64,000 nt of DNA from Streptomyces parvulus (GCF_014648855.1 NZ_BMRX01000018.1:1-64000), one strand, 5' to 3'; positions 40,148-49,485 are shown, counted from the stretch's first letter. Notes: generated from the letters alone by a model not told the origin. Numbers and translations: made by a program.

Positions 40148-41575
40148 ATGTCAGACAGCTCCACCCTGCCGCCCGCACGGCTGCGCCCCGAGGCGGAGCT
40201 GGCCCGCGAGGCACTCTCCGCGCCGGTCCTCGCCCGGGCCGCGCGGCTGGCCCGCTGGGCCGGGGCGGACACCCGCGTCGACGCCGGGGGCGGACTCGTC
40301 GAGGAGCAGGTGCCGGCCGCCGCCGAACAGCTCGGACTGACCGGCGACGACGCCGCCGCGCTCGCGAGCGAGGCCTGGCGCATCGCCGTCGACACCGGGC
40401 TCGTCGAGATCACCGACGAGGAGGCGGGCACCGTCACGGCGGGCGAGGACCTCGCCCTGCTGACCGGCGGCTCGCCGCAGGACGTGCTCGGGCTGTGGCT
40501 CACCGCCCTGGAGGCCGTCCTCGCCGACGCGAGCGTCCCCGACCTCGACGACCTGGTCGACGCCATGGCCGAGGGCGGCGAGGTGGACCTGACCTCCCTG
40601 GACTGGGACCCGGAGGCCGAGGCCGAGTTCCTCGACGGCGTGCTCGGCAACCTCTACCTGCTCACCGTCGGCGAGGACGGCCCCGGCGAGGCCCGGGTGC
40701 CGCTGCCCGCGCTGGCCGCCTCCGTGATCGTGCCGGGCGACATGGGGGAGCCCAGCAACGAGGTCCTGGAGCAGGTGTCGGACGCGATGATGCGCCTGGA
40801 CGACCAGTTCCGGATGCTGGAGCCGGTAGGCCTCGTCGAGTACCAGCCGGTCGACGAGGCGCTGATGGCCGACGCCGACGAGGAGCCCGCGGCCCCCGTC
40901 GACGAGGCCGACGTCACCCGCTACGGCATGGTGCGGCTCACCCCGCTCGGACTCCACGGACTGCGCGCACGGCTGCTGGACGCCGGCTTCGACGCTCCCG
41001 CCGTCGGGGACCTGGCCGACAAGGGCGCCGACGCGCTCCTCGACGGCACCGCGCCCTACCCGCCGGGCGCCGCGCACGCCGAGACCGAGCTGTGGCTGGT
41101 CGGCCGCGGCCCGCTCGCCGCCGCCCGGGAACTGCTGGCCGCCGCCCGCGGCACCGACCCCGGCGCGCCTCTGCGCCGGCTCCGCTGCCAGCAGGCCCTC
41201 TCCCTCGTCGGCGCCGAGGCCGAGCCCGCGCTGCGCGAGGTCCTCGACGACGCCGAACTGGGCGGCCTGGCCCGGGTGTGGCTCACCGAGCACGGCGCGC
41301 GGGACGTGCCCGCGCCGCCGCAGGAGATGGTCTTCTGGCTGACCATCGACACCGTCGCCGCCCAGCTCGCCGCCGAGGGCAACTCCGAGGAGCTGCGCGC
41401 CCTGGTGGAGGGCCTGGCCCGGCAGCACAGCGGGTTCTTCGACACCGCCTGGCGGGTCGGGCACCCCGCCACGCCGGACGTCCTGGAGGCGATGGGCCGC
41501 CTGCACCCCGACAAGAGGATCGCCAAGGAGGCCCGCAAGGCCGCCTTCAAGGCGCGGTCGCAGCAGGGCGGCTGA
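40148..41575 (+). CDS. conserved acidic protein of unknown function
   Basis: A 475-aa, strongly acidic, Ala/Leu-rich protein without signal or membrane segments. The N-terminal ~85 residues look like a helical bundle with AARLARWAG and AAEQLGLTGDDAAAL. The C-terminal half (about 310-470) has short helical repeats resembling HEAT-type units (LRRLRCQQALSLVGAEAEPAL...). I do not recognise a catalytic motif. The ATG has GAGGAGAAACAGCCG upstream. It stands alone between the nuclease and the PHO-box phosphatase. Confidence 0.75.
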   Translation: MSDSSTLPPARLRPEAELAREALSAPVLARAARLARWAGADTRVDAGGGLVEEQVPAAAEQLGLTGDDAAALASEAWRIAVDTGLVEITDEEAGTVTAGEDLALLTGGSPQDVLGLWLTALEAVLADASVPDLDDLVDAMAEGGEVDLTSLDWDPEAEAEFLDGVLGNLYLLTVGEDGPGEARVPLPALAASVIVPGDMGEPSNEVLEQVSDAMMRLDDQFRMLEPVGLVEYQPVDEALMADADEEPAAPVDEADVTRYGMVRLTPLGLHGLRARLLDAGFDAPAVGDLADKGADALLDGTAPYPPGAAHAETELWLVGRGPLAAARELLAAARGTDPGAPLRRLRCQQALSLVGAEAEPALREVLDDAELGGLARVWLTEHGARDVPAPPQEMVFWLTIDTVAAQLAAEGNSEELRALVEGLARQHSGFFDTAWRVGHPATPDVLEAMGRLHPDKRIAKEARKAAFKARSQQGG

Positions 41576-41606
41576 CCGCCGGGGCGCGGGGGAGAGGTCT
41601 CCGCCA

Positions 41607-41645
41607 GTTCAACTGCCGTTCAGGAACGCACGGGACCCCTGTTCA
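41607..41645 (+). promoter_or_regulatory. PHO box upstream of phoX
   Basis: GTTCA repeats at 41607, 41618 and 41641. The first two are spaced exactly 11 nt, the direct-repeat unit of Streptomyces PhoP sites, and the third is at three units plus one base. The site is 75-113 nt upstream of a phosphatase gene, as expected for PhoP activation under phosphate starvation. Confidence 0.65.
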
Positions 41646-41719
41646 GGCACGGGCGCGACCGTGACGCCGGACCGAGCTCCGCCACCCTCCACGGCACGCC
41701 CACCGTCACAGGAGACACC

Positions 41720-43186
41720 ATGTCGCTCACCCGCAGGGACTTCACCGGTCGATCCGCGCTCACCGGCGCCGGAATCGCACTGGCGGGCAGCGTCGGCGCG
41801 CTCGCCACCGCGCCGAACGCCCTCGCCTCCACCGACACCGAGAGCGCGGCCCACGAGCACGGCGGAGACCACGGGCACGGGCACGAGCACTGGGGCGTCG
41901 GCTACGGGCCGCTGGTCCCCGACCCGGACGGCATCCTCGCGCTGCCGGCCGGCTTCCGCTACGAGATCATCACCTACTCGGGGCGGACGAAACTCGAGTC
42001 CGGCGAGTACACCCCGTCCAACCACGACGGCACCGCCGCCTTCGACGGGCCCCGCGGCACCACCCTCCTCGTCAACAACCACGAACTCGGCGGCCACCGC
42101 GACGAATGGCCGCACCCCGTCCCGCTCACCGAGGGCCTCGTCTACGACCCGGCCGCCGCCGGCGGCTGCACCGTCGTCGAGGTCCGCCGCGGCGGCCACG
42201 TCGCCGAGTGGGTCGGCATCGCCGGCACCGCCACCAACTGCGCGGGCGGCAGCACCCCCTGGGGCACCTGGCTGACCTGCGAGGAGACCGAGGACAAGGC
42301 AGGCTCCAACGGCATGACCAAGGACCACGGCTACGTCTTCGAGGTCGACCCCGAGGACCGGCGCGCCAACCGGAACCCCAAGCCCGTCAAGGCGCTGGGC
42401 CGGTACGCCCACGAGGCCGTCGTCATCGACCCCAAGCGCGGTCACGCCTACCTCACCGAGGACGCCTCCGGCCCCAACGGCCTGCTGTACCGCTGGACCC
42501 CGCCGGAGCACTTCCGGCACGGCCGCGGGCGGCTGCGCGGCCTGGCCGACGACGCCGGGGTGCTCCAGGCCTTCAAGTGCTTCGACTCGGGCGGCAAGTT
42601 CGTCGACGACCTTTCCCGGGCGACCAGGACCGGCACCGTCTACGGCGTCGACTGGGTCGACGTCCCCGACCGCGACGCCCGGACCACCCCGGTGCGCAAG
42701 CAGTTCGCCGCCGGCCAGGTCACCCGCGCCCGCAAGCTGGAGGGCATGTGGTGGGCCGACGGCGGCACCTACATCGTCTCCTCCTACGCCCGTGACGAGA
42801 GCCCCGGCCGGCCGCACGACGGCCAGGTCTGGTTCTACGACCCCCGGCGCCGGACCCTGACGCTCAAGGTCCTCCTCGGCGTCAACGCCGACCCGTCCGC
42901 CGACGGCGCCTTCGACGGCCCCGACAACATCACCGTCTCCCCGTACGGCGGCCTGGTCATCGCCGAGGACGGCGAGGGCGTCCAGCACCTGCTCGGGGCC
43001 ACCGACGGCGGGCGCACCTACCCCATCGCCCGCAACGAGCTGAACATCGGCGACGAGGACGACCCGTCGTACAGCGAGTTCACCGGAGTGACCTTCTCCC
43101 CCGACGGGCGCACCCTGTACGCCAACATCCAGACGCCCGGCATCATGCTGGCGATCACGGGGCCCTGGAAGCGGCAGCGCCACTAG
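41720..43186 (+). CDS. phoX: alkaline phosphatase PhoX
   Basis: A 488-aa secreted phosphatase of the PhoX/DUF839 family, releasing phosphate from organic esters outside the cell; the family uses Ca and Fe cofactors. A twin-arginine signal (LTRRDF, R5-R6, with a hydrophobic stretch to about residue 37) is followed by a His-rich segment (HEHGGDHGHGHEH). Catalytic-domain marks include VNNHELGG, TCEETED, RYAHEAVVIDP and DNITVSPYGGLVIAEDGEG. The ATG has CAGGAGACACC upstream, and a PHO box lies further up. Confidence 0.88.
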   Translation: MSLTRRDFTGRSALTGAGIALAGSVGALATAPNALASTDTESAAHEHGGDHGHGHEHWGVGYGPLVPDPDGILALPAGFRYEIITYSGRTKLESGEYTPSNHDGTAAFDGPRGTTLLVNNHELGGHRDEWPHPVPLTEGLVYDPAAAGGCTVVEVRRGGHVAEWVGIAGTATNCAGGSTPWGTWLTCEETEDKAGSNGMTKDHGYVFEVDPEDRRANRNPKPVKALGRYAHEAVVIDPKRGHAYLTEDASGPNGLLYRWTPPEHFRHGRGRLRGLADDAGVLQAFKCFDSGGKFVDDLSRATRTGTVYGVDWVDVPDRDARTTPVRKQFAAGQVTRARKLEGMWWADGGTYIVSSYARDESPGRPHDGQVWFYDPRRRTLTLKVLLGVNADPSADGAFDGPDNITVSPYGGLVIAEDGEGVQHLLGATDGGRTYPIARNELNIGDEDDPSYSEFTGVTFSPDGRTLYANIQTPGIMLAITGPWKRQRH

Positions 43187-43257
43187 CACCGGCGTCGCGG
43201 CGCACCCCCTTTGGGTAGGCTGGCGGCGAGGCACGCCACCGGTCAGGGAGTAGTGCG

Positions 43258-43809
43258 ATGACGCAGGTCAGGCCCATGCGGGCGGACGCCCGGCGCAATC
43301 GCGAGCGGTTGCTGGCGGTGGCGGCCGAGGCGTTCGCCGAGCGGGGAGAGGGCGCCTCCCTGGACGACATCGCCCGCCGGGCCGGGGTGGGCGCCGGCAC
43401 CCTCTACCGGCACTTCCCGACGCGGCGGGCGCTGCTGGAGGCCGCCTACCTCGACCGGATCGAGGCGATCGCCGCACGCGCCGCAGTGATCGCCGCCAAG
43501 CGGGCGCCGGGGGAGGCGCTCCGCGAGTGGCTGGCGGAGCTGGGCGCCGGGATGATCCGGGTCCGCGGGCTGAAGACGCTGCTCGGCGCCGCCGGGGACA
43601 CGGCCTGCGGGGAGTGCGTACGGGGTGCGGCGGGGCGGCTGGTGCGCGCCGCGCAGGAGGAGGGGACCCTGCGGCCGGACGTCGAACCGGTCGAGGTGCT
43701 GCGGCTGGTGCACGGCGTGGTGACGGCGGCCGAGTCGGCCGCGGGGGACGCCGGCGCGGACGTACGGCGGTATCTGTCGCTGCTGATGGGGGGACTGGAG
43801 CGGCGGTAG
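43258..43809 (+). CDS. TetR-family regulator
   Basis: A 183-aa TetR protein with an N-terminal HTH (ASLDDIARRAGVGAGTLYRHFPTRRALLEAAY region, about 38-63) and a C-terminal domain with the SBP56-like helical ligand fold. A TAGGCT -10-like hexamer at 43216-43221 lies upstream. No obvious operator or target is adjacent: phoX ends 71 nt upstream and the tellurium gene is convergent. Target unknown. Confidence 0.85.
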   Translation: MTQVRPMRADARRNRERLLAVAAEAFAERGEGASLDDIARRAGVGAGTLYRHFPTRRALLEAAYLDRIEAIAARAAVIAAKRAPGEALREWLAELGAGMIRVRGLKTLLGAAGDTACGECVRGAAGRLVRAAQEEGTLRPDVEPVEVLRLVHGVVTAAESAAGDAGADVRRYLSLLMGGLERR

Positions 43810-43833
43810 GGGCGCCCGGAGGGTGGGCGCCCC
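43809..43833. terminator. bidirectional terminator between tetR and terD genes
   Basis: GGGGCGCCC (43809-43817) pairs exactly with GGGCGCCCC (43825-43833), 7-nt loop, between convergent genes. Confidence 0.75.
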
Positions 43834-43849
43834 CTTGCCGTGCGGTCGC

Positions 43850-45058
43850 CTAGAGCGCCTGGCCGGCGGGCTTCACCATGCCCCGGACCGTGCGGGACTT
43901 GACGAAGTCGCCCATGGCGGTCATCTCCCACTCGCCCGAGTACTGGCGGATCAGCTTCGCCATCATCACGCCGGTCTGCGGCTCGGCGCCGGTCAGGTCG
44001 AAGCGGACCAGCTCCTCGCCGCTGGCGGCGTCGATGAGGCGGCAGTAGGCCTTGGCGACCTCCGTGAACTTCTGGCCCGAGAAGGAGTTCACCGTGAAGA
44101 CCAGGCCGCTGACCTCCTGCGGGAGCCGGCCGAGGTCGACGACGATCACCTCGTCGTCGCCGCCGCCCTCGCCGGTCAGATTGTCGCCGGAGTGCTTGAT
44201 CGCGCCGTTGACGATCGAGAGCTTGCCGAAGTAGCAGCTGTCGATGTGGTTGCGCTGCGGGCCGTAGGCGATGACCGAGGCGTCGAGGTCGATGTCCTTG
44301 CCGCGGAACGCCGGCTCCCAGCCGAGGCCCATCTTCACCTGGGAGAGCACCGGCCGGCCGCCCTTGACCAGGGAGACCGTCTGGTTCTTCTGGAGGCTGA
44401 CCCGGCCCTTGTCCAGGTTGATCTTGCCGGTGCCCGGCGCGGGGGCGGGCGGCGCGGGCGGTGTCGCGGGCGGTGCGGCGGGCATCGTGGGCGCGGCGGC
44501 CGGCGGAGGCGGCGGGGTGGCAGCCCGGGGCTGCGCCGGGGGAGCGGCCGGCGCCGGCTCCTCCACGGTGACGCCGAAGTCGGTGGCGATGCCGGCCAGT
44601 CCGTTGGCGTATCCCTGGCCGACCGCGCGGGCCTTCCAGGCGCCGTTGCGCAGATAGACCTCCACGATCACCAGGGCGGTCTCGGCGCCGAGCTGCGGGG
44701 GCGTGAAGGTGGCGAGGACGGACTGGTCGTCGGCGTTGCGGATGGTCGCGGTCGGTTCGATGCCCTGGAAGGTCTGGCCCGCGGCGTCCGGGCTCGCGGT
44801 GACGACGATCTTCTCGATGCCCGGCGGGACGGCGGCGGTGTCGACCACGATCGCGTCCGGGGCGCTGCCGCCGCCGGAGCGGTAGGTCACGCCCTGCCCG
44901 CTGGGCTGGTTGTAGAAGATGAAGTCGTCGTCGGAGCGCACCTTGCCGTCGGCGGTGAGCAGCAGGCCCGATACGTCGAGCCGCACGGGAGCGGTGACGT
45001 CCACCGTCACGCGGGCGGCGGAGAGGGGGATGTTCGAGCCGGGGGTCATAGCTGTCAT
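43850..45058 (-). CDS. tandem TerD-domain protein
   Basis: A 402-aa protein with two TerD domains: about 5-160 (SDDDFIFYNQPSG, FTPPQLGAETALVIVEVYLRNGAWK in parts, VGQGYANGL) and about 215-400 (LGLGWEP, DLDASVIAY, HSGDNLTGEGGGDDEVIVVDL). They are joined by a Pro/Ala linker of about 45 residues. The acidic DD pairs are the calcium-binding positions of TerD domains. Such proteins form stress-responsive membrane-associated assemblies; tellurite resistance itself is not implied. An alternative ATG lies 9 nt downstream at 45049. Confidence 0.85.
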   Translation of the reverse strand: MTAMTPGSNIPLSAARVTVDVTAPVRLDVSGLLLTADGKVRSDDDFIFYNQPSGQGVTYRSGGGSAPDAIVVDTAAVPPGIEKIVVTASPDAAGQTFQGIEPTATIRNADDQSVLATFTPPQLGAETALVIVEVYLRNGAWKARAVGQGYANGLAGIATDFGVTVEEPAPAAPPAQPRAATPPPPPAAAPTMPAAPPATPPAPPAPAPGTGKINLDKGRVSLQKNQTVSLVKGGRPVLSQVKMGLGWEPAFRGKDIDLDASVIAYGPQRNHIDSCYFGKLSIVNGAIKHSGDNLTGEGGGDDEVIVVDLGRLPQEVSGLVFTVNSFSGQKFTEVAKAYCRLIDAASGEELVRFDLTGAEPQTGVMMAKLIRQYSGEWEMTAMGDFVKSRTVRGMVKPAGQAL

Positions 45059-45242
45059 GCCGGGTGAACGAGCGAGCGCGTTTTACCGTTCCCTTACCCG
45101 GCGGCCAATCGGGGTCAGCGGCGCCGCGGGCGAAGCCGTGGGGTCTGGGCGGGCGGGGATCGTACGGTGGGGCGGCCGGACGGTGGTCTGGGGCGGCCGG
45201 CCCAGGAGGTTCGCCCCCGCCGCCCCTTCCCTTCCCGTCCCT

Positions 45243-45306
45243 GGGGGCTGCGCCCCCAGACCCCCTGTCGGCCTTCGGCCTCGTCCTCAAGCGCCGGACG
45301 GGCTGG
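45243..45306. repeat. Streptomyces dispersed intergenic repeat
   Basis: The GGGGGCTGCGCCCCCAGACC module followed by TCCTCAAGCGCCGGACGGGCTG is a motif that I recall as recurring between genes in many Streptomyces chromosomes. Only one copy is present here, just past the dehydrogenase stop codon, where its GC-rich dyad could also help end transcription. Confidence 0.5.
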
Positions 45307-45315
45307 AGGGATTGC

Positions 45316-46305
45316 CTACGGCACCACCACGATCTTCCGCCCCACCCCCGCCGCGAACTGCTCCAGCGCCTGCGGGTAGCGGTCCAGTTCGATGCGGTCG
45401 CTGATGAAGACGTCCGGGTCCAGGACGCCGTTCGCGAACAGCTCGGCGGCGCGTTCGTAGCTGTGCAGGACGGCCATCGAGCCGGTGATGGTGATCTCCT
45501 GGTTGTAGACGCGGTACGGGTCGATCTGCACGCGGGTCGCGTAGTCGGCGACGCCGAACTGGAGGAACGTGCCCGCCTTGGCGACCCGGTCGAGGCCGTC
45601 CTGGATCGCCGCCGCGTTGCCCGTGGCGTCGATGACGAGGTCCCAGCCCTGGGGGCGGTCCAGCTCGTCGGGGGTCGCGGCCGACCCCGTGACGCCGAGG
45701 CCGCGGGCCGTCTCCAGGCGGGCCGGGTTGAGGTCGACCATGTCCACGCTGGCCGCGCCGGTCCGCTTGGCCAGCTCCAGCATCATCAGGCCCATCGTGC
45801 CGGAGCCGTAGATCAGGACGTGGGCGCCGAGGCGGGACTGGAGGACGTCGTAGCCGCGGACGGCGCAGGACAGCGGCTCGATCAGGGCCGCGTCCTGGGT
45901 GCGGACGTGCTCGGGGAGTTTCACGCAGTTCGCCACGGGGGCCACCGCGTACTGCGCCGCGCCGCCCGCCGTCGTGACACCGATGGCCGCCCAGCGTTCG
46001 CAGAGGTTGTTGTGGCCGTTGCGGCAGTAGCGGCACTCGAAGCAGTACAGGGAGGGGTCGACCGCCACCTGGTCGCCGACGGACACCTCCGTGACCTGGG
46101 CGCCCACGCCGACCACCTCGCCGGCGAACTCGTGGCCCGGCACGATGGGGAGCTTGGGCGCGAACTCGCCCTGCAGGATGTGCAGGTCGGTGCCGCACAG
46201 GCCGCAGGCGGCGACCTCGACGACGACGTCCCGGGGACCCGGCGTCGGGTCCGGGACCTCGGTGACGACGGCGCGGCCCACGGACTCGATGACGGCGGCC
46301 TTCAT
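45316..46305 (-). CDS. zinc-dependent alcohol/polyol dehydrogenase
   Basis: A 329-aa medium-chain dehydrogenase. Catalytic zinc ligands are C37 (GLCGTD), H58-E59 (PGHEF); structural zinc cysteines are C88, C91, C94 and C102. The NAD-binding GSGTMGLMMLELAK and D in VDLNPARLE suggest NAD preference. Its place at the end of a polyol-type ABC transporter operon suggests oxidation of the imported polyol (for example mannitol, sorbitol or arabitol) to a ketose. It overlaps the permease gene by 4 nt. Confidence 0.88.
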   Translation of the reverse strand: MKAAVIESVGRAVVTEVPDPTPGPRDVVVEVAACGLCGTDLHILQGEFAPKLPIVPGHEFAGEVVGVGAQVTEVSVGDQVAVDPSLYCFECRYCRNGHNNLCERWAAIGVTTAGGAAQYAVAPVANCVKLPEHVRTQDAALIEPLSCAVRGYDVLQSRLGAHVLIYGSGTMGLMMLELAKRTGAASVDMVDLNPARLETARGLGVTGSAATPDELDRPQGWDLVIDATGNAAAIQDGLDRVAKAGTFLQFGVADYATRVQIDPYRVYNQEITITGSMAVLHSYERAAELFANGVLDPDVFISDRIELDRYPQALEQFAAGVGRKIVVVP

Positions 46306-47177
46306 TTCACGGCTCCCAACGACAGGCCCTGGACCAGCTTGTCCTGGGCGGCGAACCCCGCGGCGAGCACCGGCAGGGAGATGACGAGCGACGCGGCGCA
46401 CACCTTGGCCAGGAAGAGGCCCTGGCTGGTGATGAAGCCGGTCAGGAAGACGGGGGCGGTCTCGGCGACCACGCCCGTCAGCACCCGGGCGAAGAGCAGT
46501 TCGTTCCAGCTGAAGATGAAGCAGATCAGGGAGGTGGCGGCGATGCCCGGCAGGGCGATCGGGGCGACCACGCGGACCAGGATCGTGGGCAGCTTCGCGC
46601 CGTCCACCCGGGCCGCCTCGATGATCGCGACCGGGACCTCGGCGAGGAAGGACTGCATCATCCAGACCGCGATCGGCAGGTTCATCGACGTGTAGAGGAT
46701 GACCAGCAGCCAGATGTTGTCCAGCATGTCGGTGTTCTTGGCGAACAGGTAGATCGGCAGCAGGCCCGCCACCACCGGCAGCATCTTGGTCGACAGGAAG
46801 AAGAACAGGACGTCCGTCCACTTCTTCACCGGCCGGATGGACAGGGCGTAGGCCGCGGGCAGCGCCAGGACCAGGACGAAGAGGGTCGAGGCGACGGACG
46901 CGACCGCCGAGTTGATCAGCGCCGGCCAGGGGCTGGCGCCGCCGCCCGCGCCGAAGAACTCGCGGTAGCCGTCGAGGGTGAGCGAGGCGGCGAAGGACGG
47001 CGGGTTGGTGGCCGCGTCCGCCTCGGAGTGGAAGGAGGTCAGCGCCATCCACGCGATGGGCAGGAAGAAGACGATGCCGGCCAGCCAGGCCACCAGGCCC
47101 AGTCCGGCGCCGGCCTTGCGGCGGGTCCGTCCCGGCTTGGCGGTGGTGGTGGCGGGTCGTACGGCGGTGGCACTCAT
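46302..47177 (-). CDS. ABC sugar/polyol transporter permease (MalG type)
   Basis: A 291-aa inner-membrane permease with six hydrophobic helices and the EAA loop EAARVDGAKLPTILVRVVAPIALPG that contacts the ATPase. No ATPase gene is adjacent; in Streptomyces a shared MsiK ATPase serves such importers. ATGA overlaps with both neighbours show tight coupling in the operon. Confidence 0.9.
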   Translation of the reverse strand: MSATAVRPATTTAKPGRTRRKAGAGLGLVAWLAGIVFFLPIAWMALTSFHSEADAATNPPSFAASLTLDGYREFFGAGGGASPWPALINSAVASVASTLFVLVLALPAAYALSIRPVKKWTDVLFFFLSTKMLPVVAGLLPIYLFAKNTDMLDNIWLLVILYTSMNLPIAVWMMQSFLAEVPVAIIEAARVDGAKLPTILVRVVAPIALPGIAATSLICFIFSWNELLFARVLTGVVAETAPVFLTGFITSQGLFLAKVCAASLVISLPVLAAGFAAQDKLVQGLSLGAVK

Positions 47178-48118
47178 GCGCGGCCGGCCTCCTCGCGGAA
47201 CAGGGACGACACCACGCGCAGAGCGAAGGTCGCGATGATGATCGAGCCGATGACGACCAGGACGCCGGCCGCCGAGGCGAGGCCGTTCTCGTGGGCCTGG
47301 TAGAAGCTCTGGTAGACGGTGTAGGGCAGGTTGGCCGTGCCCAGGCCGCCGGAGGTGATGGTGAAGACCGCGTCGAAGTTCTGGACGATGTAGATCGAGC
47401 CGAGCAGGGCGCCCAGCTCCAGGTAGCGGCGCAGATGGGGAAGGGTGAGGTGGACGAAGATCTGCCAGTCGCCCGCGCCGTCCACCCGGGCGGCCTCGAT
47501 CTGCTGCTGGTCCCGGCTCTGCAGGCCGGCCAGCAGGATCAGCATCATGAAGGGCGTCCACTGCCAGATCAGTGACAACTCGACGGCGAGCAGCGGGGTG
47601 TTGGAGATCCAGTCCGGCTGGGGTCCGCCCACGTAGTGCAGCAGCCCGTTGAGCAGTCCGTACTCGGGGTTGTAGAGGACGTGCTTCCAGAGCAGTGCCG
47701 CCGCCACCGGGACCACCAGGAACGGCGCGATCAGCAGGGTGCGGACCACGCCCCGGCCCTTGAACCGCCGGTCGAGCAGCAGGGCGAGGGCCAGGCCGAG
47801 GACGAGGCTGGCCAGGACCACCGCCACGGTCAGCAGGATCGTCGTCCACACCGACTTGCGCAGGTCCGGGTCGCCGAGGACGTCGCCGTAGTTGGCGAAG
47901 CCGGTGAAGTGCCGGGCGTCCGGATAGAGGGAGTTCCAGTCGAAGAAGGAGATCACCAGCGTGGCCACGAAGGGCAGCTGGGTGACCGCGATCATGAAGA
48001 TCAGGGCGGGGAGGAGGGGGGCGCGGGTGGCCCAGGCGCGCAGCCGGGAGGACGGCGGGCGGACGGTGGGGCGGGTCTGGTCGGGTGCGGCCGAGGGGGC
48101 CGTGGTCGTGGCGGTCAT
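47174..48118 (-). CDS. ABC sugar/polyol transporter permease (MalF type)
   Basis: A 314-aa permease with a cytoplasmic Pro/Thr-rich start, six to seven helices and the EAA loop EAARVDGAGDWQIFVHLTLPHL. Partner of the MalG-type permease encoded next. Start ATG at 48118 overlaps the binding-protein stop by 4 nt; the longer open frame continuing upstream is out of register with the binding-protein gene and spurious. Confidence 0.9.
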   Translation of the reverse strand: MTATTTAPSAAPDQTRPTVRPPSSRLRAWATRAPLLPALIFMIAVTQLPFVATLVISFFDWNSLYPDARHFTGFANYGDVLGDPDLRKSVWTTILLTVAVVLASLVLGLALALLLDRRFKGRGVVRTLLIAPFLVVPVAAALLWKHVLYNPEYGLLNGLLHYVGGPQPDWISNTPLLAVELSLIWQWTPFMMLILLAGLQSRDQQQIEAARVDGAGDWQIFVHLTLPHLRRYLELGALLGSIYIVQNFDAVFTITSGGLGTANLPYTVYQSFYQAHENGLASAAGVLVVIGSIIIATFALRVVSSLFREEAGRA

Positions 48119-49485
48119 CGTCCCTCGTACTCCTCGGAGATCTTCTCGGCGAGCTGCTGGGACTTCTTCAGGGCCTCGTCCACGGACTGGCGTCCGGCGA
48201 CGGCCGCGCTGATCTCCTGGGAGACCTTGGTGCCGAGGTCGGTGAACTCGGGGATGCCGACGAACTGGATGCCGGGCGCGGGCCGCGGCTGCACGCCGGG
48301 GTCCTTCGGCTTCGCGCCCTCGATGGCCTCCTTGGTCATCTCCTGGAAGGCGGCGGCCTCCTTCACGTACGCAGGGTTCTCGTACGTCGAGGCGCGCTTG
48401 CCGGCCGGGACGTTGGACCAGCCGATCTCCTCGCCGACGAGCTGCTCGTACTCCTTGCTGGACGCCCAGGAGACGAACTTCCAGGCCTTGTCGGCGTTGC
48501 GGGAGGCCTTCTGGATGCCCCAGGCCCAGGTGTAGAGCCAGCCGGAGGTGCCGGTCTTCTCGACGGGGGCCGGCGCGTACCCGACCTTGCCCTTGACCGG
48601 CGACTTCGCCGCGTCCAGGGACCCGGCCGCGGAGGTGGCGTCGTACCACATGGCGACCTTGCCCTGCGTCATGTTGTTGAGGCACTCGGCGAAGCCGGAC
48701 TGGGCGGCGCCCGACTGGCCGTGCTCGCGGACGAGGTCGACGTAGAACTTCGTCGCCTTCTCCCACTCGGGCGAGTCGAGGCGGGCCTGCCAGTCCTTGT
48801 CGAACCAGGTGCCGCCGAAGGTGTTCACGACCGTCGTCAGGGGTGCCATCAGCTCGCCCCAGCCGGGCAGTCCGCGCAGGCAGATGCCCTTCATGCCGGG
48901 TTCGGCACCGTCGAGCCGCGCGGCGAGGTCGGCGACCTCGGTCCAGGTGGGCCGCTCGGGCATCTCCAGGCCCTCCCGGGCGAAGACGTCCTTGCGGTAC
49001 ATCAGGAAGGACGACTCGCCGTAGAAGGGCTGGCCGTAGAGCTTGCCGTCGTCGCCGGTGAGGGACTCGCGCATCGGGCCGAGGACGTCCTTCTCGTCGT
49101 ACGCCGGGTCCTCGGCGACGTAGGGGTCCATCGGCTGAAGCCACTCGTTGCGGGCGTAGATCGGTATCTCGTAGTTGGAGAGGGTGGCGGCGTCGTACTG
49201 GCCGGCCTGGTTGGCGAAGTCCTGGCTGATCTTGTCGCGGACGTCGTTCTCCGGCAGCACGGTGAAGTTCACCTTGATGCCGGTCTCCTTCGTGAAGTGG
49301 GCGGCGGTGAGCTTCTGCAACTCGACCATCTGCGGGTTGTTGACCATCAGGACGTTGATGGCGTTGCCGCCGGATCCGGCGCCGCCCGCCCCGACCCAGC
49401 AGCCGGTGAGCAGCGGGGCGAGCAGCGTCCCTGCGGCGGCCATGGCGAGCGTGGCTCGCGGCCTCCGTCGGCTCTGGGTTCGCAT
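48115..49485 (-). CDS. polyol-type ABC transporter solute-binding lipoprotein
   Basis: A 456-aa extracellular binding protein. The lipobox LLTGC puts the lipid-bearing cysteine at C29. LPENDVRDKISQDFANQAGQYD and SNYEIPIYARNEWLQPMD resemble sorbitol/mannitol-binding SmoE proteins, so a polyol is the likely ligand. The ATG at 49485 has CAGGAGCG 8 nt upstream; a start at 49521 is not supported. It is preceded, 77 nt away, by the DeoR regulator in the same orientation. Confidence 0.88.
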   Translation of the reverse strand: MRTQSRRRPRATLAMAAAGTLLAPLLTGCWVGAGGAGSGGNAINVLMVNNPQMVELQKLTAAHFTKETGIKVNFTVLPENDVRDKISQDFANQAGQYDAATLSNYEIPIYARNEWLQPMDPYVAEDPAYDEKDVLGPMRESLTGDDGKLYGQPFYGESSFLMYRKDVFAREGLEMPERPTWTEVADLAARLDGAEPGMKGICLRGLPGWGELMAPLTTVVNTFGGTWFDKDWQARLDSPEWEKATKFYVDLVREHGQSGAAQSGFAECLNNMTQGKVAMWYDATSAAGSLDAAKSPVKGKVGYAPAPVEKTGTSGWLYTWAWGIQKASRNADKAWKFVSWASSKEYEQLVGEEIGWSNVPAGKRASTYENPAYVKEAAAFQEMTKEAIEGAKPKDPGVQPRPAPGIQFVGIPEFTDLGTKVSQEISAAVAGRQSVDEALKKSQQLAEKISEEYEGR

